Source: Streptomyces tropicalis (GTDB taxonomy: Bacteria; Actinomycetota; Actinomycetes; Streptomycetales; Streptomycetaceae). From it: a stretch of 64,000 bases of DNA. The translations under genes were made by a program, and so were the position numbers. The notes under the pieces were generated by a model. It did not search any database. It was not told the origin of the DNA and saw nothing but the letters and a program-made list of their open reading frames with translations. This document shows positions 58,511-64,000 of the stretch, in pieces. The number at the start of each line of letters is the position of its first letter. The stretch's first letter is position 1. The stretch spans positions 57,311 to 121,310 of the forward strand of contig NZ_JARJBB010000018.1 in the NCBI RefSeq assembly GCF_029269835.1. Reading direction: 5' to 3'.

Positions 58511-58820
58511 GGGGCCTCGCGGTCGCTCGGTGCGGTGGGTGGGGGCACAACGCGTGTCGAGACACCGCGGGGCGGGAGACCGTGTAGGAGACGGCACCGG
58601 GGGCACAAGAAGGGCCCTGGGCCGGACTTCCGGGAGGACGGCTCGAACGCCGAGGTCGAACACGACGCACACCCGACGGGCGTGACGCGGTGTCTCGGGG
58701 CCTCAGACGAGCAACGTCCTTCTCCCATCGACGGCAACAGAACCGCTCACACCGTACGAGGGGCCCCGGCGGCGGTCAACGGAATTACCGTGGCCCGGCC
58801 CGCCCCACCAAGGAGGACCC
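58511..58820. promoter_or_regulatory. Divergent leader region with 11-bp long-range inverted repeat
   Basis: GAGACACCGCG (58559-58569) and CGCGGTGTCTC (58686-58696) are perfect inverted repeats 116 bp apart inside the probable 5' leader of the ABC-F mRNA. Other stems lie between them. On the plus side AAGGAGGACCC is the ribosome-binding site of the GPP34 gene. No gene is seen in the interval. Confidence 0.5.
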
Positions 58821-59492
58821 GTGCCCGACGGCTCTCTCTCGCTGCCCGCCCGGCTCTACCTGCTGGCCTGGGACACCGGGCGGATGCGGGTGACCGGCAC
58901 CGCCCACCTGCACCACCTGGTGCGGGCCGGCGCCCTCACCGAGCTGGCCCAGCGCGGTCTGCTGGTCGACGACGACGGTGTCGCGACGCCGGTCGATCTC
59001 GACGCCCGCACCGGGGACGCGGTGCTCGACGGCCTCCTCGACCTCGTCCGCGAGTCGCGGCCCCGCCGCTGGAAGACCTGGGTCACCCTGCGCGCCCGCT
59101 CCACCCTCGTCGCGGTACGGGAGCAGCTGGCCGCCGAGGGGTTCCTGCGGGCGGAGCGCCGGCGGGTGCTCGGCGTGTTCCCCTCGGTGGAGTACCGGCC
59201 GGAGCGGGCCGCGGTGGTCGACGCGCTGCGGGAGGAGGCGCGCCGGGTGCTGCAGGGGCCGCTGCCGGTGGCCGAGGTCTCCGACCGGGACGCGGCGGTC
59301 GTCGCCCTGGCCGCCGCGGCCGGGCTCCGCACGCTGGTGCCGGGCCGGGAGCGGCGCCGCCACAAGGAGCGGATCGAGGCGCTGACCGAGCGCAGCGGGG
59401 CCGCCGCCCCCGCACTGCGCCGGGTCGTGCGCGAGGTCCGCATGGCGATGGCCGCGGCGGCGGCGTCGGCCTCCGCCCCGGCGGGCACGTGA
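58821..59492 (+). CDS. GPP34 (GOLPH3-like) family protein
   Basis: 223-aa protein of the GPP34 family (SLPARLYLLAWDTGRMRV start, LVRAGALTELAQRGLLVDDDG, RSTLVAVREQLAAEGFL and the last helix). The eukaryotic relative binds phosphoinositides; bacterial members are abundant in Streptomyces and of unknown role, possibly membrane association. GTG at 58821 has AAGGAGG at 5 nt. It is divergent from the ABC-F gene. Confidence 0.9.
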   Translation: MPDGSLSLPARLYLLAWDTGRMRVTGTAHLHHLVRAGALTELAQRGLLVDDDGVATPVDLDARTGDAVLDGLLDLVRESRPRRWKTWVTLRARSTLVAVREQLAAEGFLRAERRRVLGVFPSVEYRPERAAVVDALREEARRVLQGPLPVAEVSDRDAAVVALAAAAGLRTLVPGRERRRHKERIEALTERSGAAAPALRRVVREVRMAMAAAAASASAPAGT

Positions 59493-59816
59493 CGCGGGCC
59501 CGGTTCCGCGCGGGGGTCATGCGACGCCGGCCCCGTCATGCATGGCGGGCGTGTGACCGCCGACCTGGTTCCAGTTCGGCAGCCGGCGCCTGACGTCGGC
59601 CCGGTCCCGCACGGGGCACGTGAGGTCGGCCCGGTCCCGCACGGAGGGCCTGGGGCGCCGGACTGGTCCCGTGCCCGCCCGGCGGAATGACGCGCCCTGG
59701 GAGCCGTACCTGCGGGCGGGCGCCTTCGGGTATCCCGGCGGTCTCGCCCGGTGGGATACCCGGGGGTACCGGCCGCCCGGGCCGCCGCGGCGCCTGCCGC
59801 CCGGCCCGCCGGGCCG
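59493..59816. repeat. Gene-free region with a 30-bp-period direct repeat
   Basis: GTCGGCCCGGTCCCGCACGG occurs at 59595-59614 and 59625-59644 (period 30), with a third degraded version further on. No gene is visible. Confidence 0.6.
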
Positions 59817-60230
59817 TCAGGCGTCGCGCATCAGTTCGGCGAGGTCGTGGTCCAGGTCGAGCTGGAGGTGCTCCAGGCCGACCGGCACCAGCTCGTTGGT
59901 CGCCTCCAGGAAGCGCCGGATCTCGCCGCTGCGGACATGCACCACGGCGGTGCCCTCGGGCGCGTGGAACTCCATCACGGTCCGGTCGTAGCCGTAGGGC
60001 CGCACCCGCACGTCGCCGTTGCCGTGGGCGTCCTGCAGTCCGTCCGTGAGCAGGTCGCGGGCGAAGGTCCAGCAGACGTCGACGCCCTCGAGGGTGGCCG
60101 GGGCGGGGAAGGTCATGCGGACGGCGAACGGGTCGCGGCGGTCGTAGTGGAGCACGGCGGGGATGCTGGACATCCGGGGCGCGGCGGCGACCAGGCGCGC
60201 CTCCACGGGCTGCTCGATGACGGTGGGCAA
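59817..60230 (-). CDS. SsgA-family sporulation/cell-division regulator (SsgA-like protein)
   Basis: 137-aa SsgA-like protein, the actinomycete family that guides septum-site choice and peptidoglycan remodelling during sporulation. Family features: VLHYDRRDPFAVRMTFP, VCWTFARDLLTDGL, DVRVRPYG, VMEFHAPEGTAVVHVRSGEIRRFLEAT and DLDHDLAELM. The start is TTG at 60230, with GGGAG 8 nt upstream; no ATG or GTG fits the conserved N-terminus (PTVIEQPVEARL). The sequence reminds me of SsgD, but the paralogue cannot be fixed without alignment. It has no neighbours in operon. Confidence 0.92.
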   Translation of the reverse strand: MPTVIEQPVEARLVAAAPRMSSIPAVLHYDRRDPFAVRMTFPAPATLEGVDVCWTFARDLLTDGLQDAHGNGDVRVRPYGYDRTVMEFHAPEGTAVVHVRSGEIRRFLEATNELVPVGLEHLQLDLDHDLAELMRDA

Positions 60231-60530
60231 CGCCTTGCTCCCTTGTGACGGCTGGACGGACGTCCGGGCGGATGAGGCCGGGTACAGGAAGAGACGACGG
60301 AATCAGCCCGTGCGTGCACAGGGGGGCGGAGTGACCTCGGTCACCGCCGCGGTCCGCAGCCGGCCCTCCCCTCGGGCGCCCCTCCGCGGGCTCGCCGCGG
60401 AACGGTGCGTTCCGGCCGCCGCGCACGGCGGGCCGACGGCGCGGGTCGCCCCGAACGCCGTACGGCGCAGGGGAGTTGGGTGCCCCTGCCATCTGGACGG
60501 CGCCCGGGGAGTGGGTTAGCTTCGCCCGCC
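60231..60530. other. Gene-free divergent region
   Basis: No gene. TAGCTT (60516-60521) lies 9 bp before the ATG at 60531 and is a plausible -10 for a leaderless transcript of the BNR gene. Confidence 0.4.
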
Positions 60531-61667
60531 ATGAGGCGCTTGGGGAGCACGCGACGGACGGGACGACGGACGGCGACGGCGAAGCGGACGGGCCGGAGGG
60601 TGGCCGCGGTCCTCGGGGCGGGGGCGCTGCTCGCCGCCGCGGCGGCCGTCCCCGCGCAGGCACGCGCGCCGGAGCGGCCGCACCCGCGGCCGGCGCCGCA
60701 CTGGCGGCTCACGGACACCGGCGCGCCCGGTGTCCGCTTCCGCGGACTGGCGGCCGTGAGCCGCGACACCGCCTGGGTGGCCGGCACCGGCGGCACCGTG
60801 CTGCGCACCACCGACGGCGGCGCGCACTGGCGCGACGTCTCGCCGCCGGGCGCCGCGGACCTGGAGTTCCGGGACGTGGAGGCGTTCGACGCGCGCCGGG
60901 CCGTGGTCCTGGCCATCGGCGAGGGCGAGGCGTCCCGGATCTACCGCACCGACGACGGCGGAGCGACCTGGACGGAGACCTTCCGCAACACCGACGCGCG
61001 GGCCTTCTACGACTGCCTGGGCTTCTTCGACCGGCGGCACGGCCTCGCCGTGAGCGACCCGGTGGACGGCGCGTTCCGCATCCTGTCGACCGGCGACGGC
61101 GGGCGGACCTGGCGGGTGCTCCCGGCGGTCGGGATGCCCGCCGCCCTGGCCGGCGAGGCGGGCTTCGCCGCGAGCGGCCAGTGCCTGGTGACCTCCGGGC
61201 CGCGGGACGTCTGGCTGGCCACCGGCGGGGCGGCACGCGCGCGCGTGCTGCACTCCGCGGACCGGGGACACACCTGGAGGGCCGCCGACACACCCCTCCC
61301 GGCGGGTGATCCCGCCAAGGGCGTCTTCGCGCTCGCCTTCCGCGACCGTGCGGACGGACTCGCGGTCGGCGGCGACTACCGTGCCGACCAGGCGTCCCCG
61401 CGCGCGGCCGCCGGCACCGCCGACGGCGGCCGGAGCTGGCGGCCCGCCGCCACGCCTCCGCCCGCCTACCGCTCCGGCGTCGCCTGGCTCCCGCACACCC
61501 GCGCCGCCGCCCTCGCCGTCGGGCCGACCGGGACCGACCTCACCGCGGACGGCGGCCGCACCTGGCGGACCGTCGACACCGGCTCGTACGACACCGTCGA
61601 CTGCGCGCCGGACCGGGGCTGCTGGGCGGCCGGTGAGAAGGGGCGGGTCGCTCGACTGGAGCACTGA
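60531..61667 (+). CDS. Secreted BNR/Ycf48-like beta-propeller protein
   Basis: 378 aa. The twin-Arg-rich N-terminus (RRLGSTRRTGRR) and hydrophobic stretch end AQA about 45, a secretion signal. The mature part is a propeller with repeated Asp-box/BNR-type motifs: TDGGAHWRDV, TDDGGATWTET, TGDGGRTWRVL, SADRGHTWRAA, TADGGRSWRPA and TADGGRTWRTV, six in all. No catalytic residues of sialidases are evident, so a structural or binding role is more likely. ATG at 60531 has no ribosome-binding site (leaderless?). The end has a Cys pair DCAPDRGCW. Confidence 0.85.
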   Translation: MRRLGSTRRTGRRTATAKRTGRRVAAVLGAGALLAAAAAVPAQARAPERPHPRPAPHWRLTDTGAPGVRFRGLAAVSRDTAWVAGTGGTVLRTTDGGAHWRDVSPPGAADLEFRDVEAFDARRAVVLAIGEGEASRIYRTDDGGATWTETFRNTDARAFYDCLGFFDRRHGLAVSDPVDGAFRILSTGDGGRTWRVLPAVGMPAALAGEAGFAASGQCLVTSGPRDVWLATGGAARARVLHSADRGHTWRAADTPLPAGDPAKGVFALAFRDRADGLAVGGDYRADQASPRAAAGTADGGRSWRPAATPPPAYRSGVAWLPHTRAAALAVGPTGTDLTADGGRTWRTVDTGSYDTVDCAPDRGCWAAGEKGRVARLEH

Positions 61668-61739
61668 GAATCGCCCGATCGTGGGGAACCCGACGAGACT
61701 GCGGTTATCCGTTCCTTGCACAGAGAGGAAGTGAACGGC

Positions 61740-62072
61740 ATGCCACGCGGTTCCAGTTCCCGTCGGGAGCGCCAGTACGAGCACATCAAGAAGAGCGAGC
61801 AGGGCCGGGGAGTGAGCACCGGACGCGCCAAGGAGATCGCCGCGCGCACGGTGAACAAGGAGCGCGTCCGCGCCGGTGAGTCCCGGACGGCCTCGCGCAC
61901 CTCGCTGCAGGACATGTCCCCGGCACGGCGGGGCGGGCAGCGGTCGGCCACCGGCCGCGGCGCACAGGGCCCCACCTACGACCAGCTCTACGCGGAGGCC
62001 AGGCGGCGCAACATCCACGGCCGCTCGGACATGAACAAGCAGCAGCTCCAGCGGGCGCTGGCCAAGGGCTGA
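61740..62072 (+). CDS. Small basic protein, plasmid-stabilisation-like / Rho-N-like
   Basis: 110-aa very basic soluble protein (RGSSSRRERQYEHIKKSEQGRGVS, then RAKEIAARTVNKERVRAGE). The C-terminus YAEARRRNIHGRSDMNKQQLQRAL resembles the helix-loop-helix of Rho-N/SAP-type nucleic-acid-binding folds. Actinobacterial homologues carry the name plasmid stabilisation protein without proof. ATG at 61740 has GAGGAAG 8 nt upstream, better than the in-frame ATG at 61716. Overlapping hairpins follow it. Confidence 0.82.
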   Translation: MPRGSSSRRERQYEHIKKSEQGRGVSTGRAKEIAARTVNKERVRAGESRTASRTSLQDMSPARRGGQRSATGRGAQGPTYDQLYAEARRRNIHGRSDMNKQQLQRALAKG

Positions 62073-62090
62073 CCCGACGGCCGCACTCCG

Positions 62091-62152
62091 GGCGGGCCCG
62101 CTGTCCCCAGGGACGCGGGCCCGCCTCCGTGCGGCGGCCCGCGTCCCTGGGG
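62091..62152 (+). terminator. Two overlapping, mutually exclusive hairpins
   Basis: Stem A: GGCGGGCCCGC (62091-62101) with GCGGGCCCGCC (62115-62125). Stem B: CCCCAGGGACGCGGGC (62105-62120) with GCCCGCGTCCCTGGGG (62137-62152). They share 62115-62120, so only one can form at a time. At minimum they terminate the upstream gene. Confidence 0.65.
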
Positions 62153-62191
62153 AGACGGGGCGGTCGCCGGGGCCGTAGGCTCGTCGGCACC

Positions 62192-62902
62192 ATGACGACC
62201 GTACGCACGCCCGCGGGCCGGCCCGCGACCGAGGAAGAGGCCCGGGCCGTCCAGGACGCACTGCGCGAGCGCGTGGTGCTGGACGAGCCGGGTCCGCCGC
62301 CCGGCACGGGGCACGTCACGGGTGTCGACGTCGCCTACGACGACGAGCGGGACGTCGTCGCCGCGGCGGCCGTCGTGCTGGACGCGTCGACCCTGGAGGT
62401 GGTCGCCGAGGCCACCGCCGTCGGGCACGTCTCCTTCCCGTACGTGCCCGGGCTGCTCGCCTTCCGCGAGATCCCCGCCGTGCTGGCCGCACTGGAGGCC
62501 CTGCCCTGCCCGCCGGGCCTGGTGGTCTGCGACGGCTACGGTCTGGCCCACCCGCGCCGTTTCGGCCTCGCCTGCCATCTGGGCGTGCTGACCGGCCTGC
62601 CGGCGATCGGGGTCGCCAAGAACCCCTTCACCTTCACCCACGCCGACCCCGGCGCCCGGCGGGGGAGTTCGTCGCCGCTGCTGGCGGGCACCGAGGAGGT
62701 CGGCCGCGCACTGCGCACCCGGGACGGCGTCAAGCCGGTCTTCGTCTCCGTCGGCCACCGGGTGGACCTCGACACCGCCTGCGCCCACACGCTCGCCCTC
62801 ACCCCCGCGTACCGCCTCCCGGAGACGACCCGCCGCGCGGACGCCCTGTGCCGCCGCGCCCTCCGGGAGACGCCGACCGGCCAGGCACCCGCCGCCCGCT
62901 GA
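62192..62902 (+). CDS. nfi: Endonuclease V
   Basis: 236-aa deoxyinosine-specific repair nuclease, cleaving the second phosphodiester 3' to hypoxanthine. Catalytic and structural motifs: GVDVAYDDERDVVAAAAVV (metal Asp), FPYVPGLLAFREIP (PYIP wedge region), VVCDGYGLAHPRRFGLACHLGVL (second Asp) and IGVAKNPF. ATG at 62192 is used; no ribosome-binding site, but TAGGCT about 12 bp upstream could serve a leaderless or short-leader transcript. Confidence 0.93.
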   Translation: MTTVRTPAGRPATEEEARAVQDALRERVVLDEPGPPPGTGHVTGVDVAYDDERDVVAAAAVVLDASTLEVVAEATAVGHVSFPYVPGLLAFREIPAVLAALEALPCPPGLVVCDGYGLAHPRRFGLACHLGVLTGLPAIGVAKNPFTFTHADPGARRGSSSPLLAGTEEVGRALRTRDGVKPVFVSVGHRVDLDTACAHTLALTPAYRLPETTRRADALCRRALRETPTGQAPAAR

Positions 62903-62941
62903 TCCGGCGTCCGCCCACGCGCACCGACGGACGACGGCCGC

Positions 62942-62971
62942 GACCGGCACGCGCGGGACCCGGTGCCGGTC
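62942..62971. terminator. Hairpin between convergent genes
   Basis: GACCGGCAC (62942-62950) and GTGCCGGTC (62963-62971) are perfect 9-bp arms between endonuclease V and the lipoprotein gene. Confidence 0.65.
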
Positions 62972-62977
62972 CCGTCG

Positions 62978-63637
62978 TCACAGCTCCCGGATGGCGAGGC
63001 GGCGCCCGGCGGTGGTCAGGAGGATCAGGTCCCACGCGATGGAGCCGTCGCCGTCGTCGCCGTCCCACCAGGCCGCGAAGGCGTCGGCAGGCCGCCGCAC
63101 CTCGGCAGCGGGGGTCCTGCCGGTGAGGGTCGTGGTGAGCTCGACGTCGTAGTCACGGTCGCCGAGGTGGACGAGGACCACGCCACCCGCCTGCCGGGCG
63201 GACCCTTCCGCACCGTTGGCACAGGCCCAGCTGCGGAACCGGGCCGCGAGGTCCCGGCCGGGTTCGCGGCGCGTCACCGGGCGGACCGGAGGGCGGCGCT
63301 CCCTCCGGCGCCCGCGACCTGCTTGCAGCCCAAGCACCCAGGCGCCGCGGTCCCGCTCCACCACGGCGCGCGGCCGGGCCGTCAGGGAGCGGCGGACGCA
63401 CCCTCCCCGCACCACCTCGCGGACCGCGGCGCCCTTGCCGCCCGCCTCGAAGAGCCGCCGGCCGGCCCGCCGTCCCGCGTCGTAGGCCGTCGCCGAGCCG
63501 AGCCCGGAACCGGAGGGGGACGCGGGCGGCCCCGGATCCGGCGCCGAGCCGCTGTCGCAGGACACGGCGGCCGGGCCCAGGACGGCCGCCGCGGCCGTGA
63601 GCCCGGCCCGCCTCCGTGCCCGCACGGATGCACGCAT
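62978..63637 (-). CDS. Putative lipoprotein of unknown function
   Basis: 219 aa. The Arg-rich start is followed by a hydrophobic core and lipobox-like AAVSC with Cys27. A Pro/Ser/Gly linker then leads to a domain with one likely disulfide (GGCVRR and WACANG). The region GAWVLGLQ...VVLVHLGDRDYDVELTTT...AWDLILLTTAGRRL looks like a small alpha/beta sandwich. I do not recognise a named family. ATG at 63637. Confidence 0.75.
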   Translation of the reverse strand: MRASVRARRRAGLTAAAAVLGPAAVSCDSGSAPDPGPPASPSGSGLGSATAYDAGRRAGRRLFEAGGKGAAVREVVRGGCVRRSLTARPRAVVERDRGAWVLGLQAGRGRRRERRPPVRPVTRREPGRDLAARFRSWACANGAEGSARQAGGVVLVHLGDRDYDVELTTTLTGRTPAAEVRRPADAFAAWWDGDDGDGSIAWDLILLTTAGRRLAIREL

Positions 63638-63790
63638 GCCCCGTCCCTCCCCGTGCCGCGATCCTGACGGTCCGGCCGTGCGGACGCCGTCCGGGGAGGT
63701 CCGGTTGCCTCACCGGTCCCGAGGCCCCGCCGGAAACGGACGGGCCGGGCGGTCCGTCCGGCCCCGCGACCCCGGCAGGACCGAGCAGTC

Positions 63791-63872
63791 CTAGGGCGTG
63801 TCCGCACAGTCCCGCCCGTGTCGCGGCGCCCGCCCTGCGGGCGAACGACGCGGCTTTGCGGACACGCCCTAG
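63791..63872. mobile_element. MITE-like 82-bp element with 16-bp perfect terminal inverted repeats
   Basis: CTAGGGCGTGTCCGCA (63791-63806) and TGCGGACACGCCCTAG (63857-63872) are perfect inverted repeats flanking 50 bp with no coding capacity. The outermost CTAG on each side may be a target duplication, as in IS5-type insertions. The right end supplies the stop codon of the neighbouring transposase. Confidence 0.7.
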
Positions 63873-64000
63873 CTGTATTGACCCGCAGGGTTGTTCACAC
63901 GGCTGATCGGTGGCTGGCCGCCGAGTGCGGTGTGGCAGCGGTGGTGGTTGTAGGTGTGCAGGAAGTCTGCCAGGGCGGCCGTGCGTTCGTCGTTGCTGGT
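63869..64000 (-). CDS. IS481-type transposase, C-terminal 43 residues (runs off the window)
   Basis: The minus-strand frame from the window edge reads ADFLHTYNHHRCHTALGGQP then PISRVNNPAGQYS and ends at TAG (63869-63871). The YNHHRCHTALGGQPP segment is the classic end of the integrase core of IS481/IS3-group DDE transposases. The stop lies within the CTAG of the adjoining MITE-like repeat. The rest of the insertion sequence is outside the window. Confidence 0.85.
   Translation of the reverse strand, partial: TSNDERTAALADFLHTYNHHRCHTALGGQPPISRVNNPAGQYS

Noticed and set aside
58351..58737. Leader peptide for ABC-F attenuation
   Set aside because: The candidate frames run through the ABC-F start without a stop or lack a ribosome-binding site, so none could be supported.
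1..64000. tRNA, rRNA or known riboswitch genes
   Set aside because: No cloverleaf with a TTCRA-type arm, no rRNA sequence and no recognisable riboswitch core was seen by eye; a covariance-model search would be decisive.

Overview
The window reads as a chromosomal stretch of a Streptomyces or a close relative. GC is very high, almost every codon ends in G or C, and GTG and TTG starts are common. It carries a WhiB-like protein, an SsgA-like protein, LacI-, GntR-, TetR-, XRE/MmyB- and LuxR-type regulators and Tat substrates. From memory only (no search was run), the gene content on both sides (Sfp-type PPTase next to a metallophosphoesterase; phospholipase C; DNA ligase plus LigD-like polymerase; WhiB; ABC-F; SsgA-like) resembles the SCO667x-SCO672x part of S. 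coelicolor. The middle would then be strain-specific accessory DNA.

Layout. 1-12.6 kb: secreted GH16 glucanase, secreted lipase, methyltransferase, secreted propeller-like protein, GH4 glucosidase, a periplasmic-binding-protein-like gene, an ATP-grasp protein, metallophosphoesterase plus 4'-phosphopantetheinyl transferase, and an XRE regulator divergent from a MmyB-like domain protein. 13.8-19.5 kb: a GntR/FCD regulator and a Cache-domain protein, divergent from a complete spermidine/putrescine-type ABC importer. 19.6-20.3 kb: a decayed MmyB-type regulator. 20.3-26.4 kb: a GNAT gene and then a compact trans-4-hydroxy-L-proline catabolic operon (three-subunit D-hydroxyproline dehydrogenase, DapA-family deaminase, 4-hydroxyproline epimerase, GntR regulator). 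26.4-36.2 kb: two divergent operons that look like an undescribed biosynthetic locus using the early phenazine branch. PhzD- and PhzE-like enzymes are intact, the PhzC-like DAHP synthase is broken, and a malic enzyme, a PGM1-like ATP-grasp ligase, an MFS exporter and a LuxR regulator accompany them. The phenazine ring-forming genes are absent. 36.3-43.3 kb: MFS symporter, Tat-dependent phospholipase C, scramblase-like protein, and a DMT transporter plus PAP2 protein under a TetR regulator with an array of operators. 43.5-49.5 kb: DUF2510 protein, a non-coding minisatellite region, a large LAL-like ATPase without an HTH, and a DUF3048 lipoprotein. 49.6-63.6 kb: a divergent NHEJ-type ligase/polymerase pair, LacI regulator, VOC protein, WhiB, acyl-ACP desaturase, DDAH, ABC-F ATPase, GPP34, SsgA-like protein, BNR protein, a small basic protein, endonuclease V and a lipoprotein. 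63.8 kb to the end: a MITE-like inverted repeat abutting the 3' end of an IS481-type transposase.

The strongest leads are as follows. First, the PhzDE plus ATP-grasp locus (26.4-36.2 kb), which predicts a 2,3-dihydro-3-hydroxyanthranilate-derived amide rather than a phenazine. It has mirrored CGAGTAGTT elements beside both divergent start regions and a collapsed phzC. Second, the same operator architecture (CGTA-N3-TACG at 15-bp period) lies at the secreted lipase and at the acyl-ACP desaturase 54 kb away, suggesting one lipid regulon. Third, an 85-bp/42-43-bp minisatellite sits in front of the LAL-like ATPase. All functional statements are inferred from motifs read by eye; no database search was possible.
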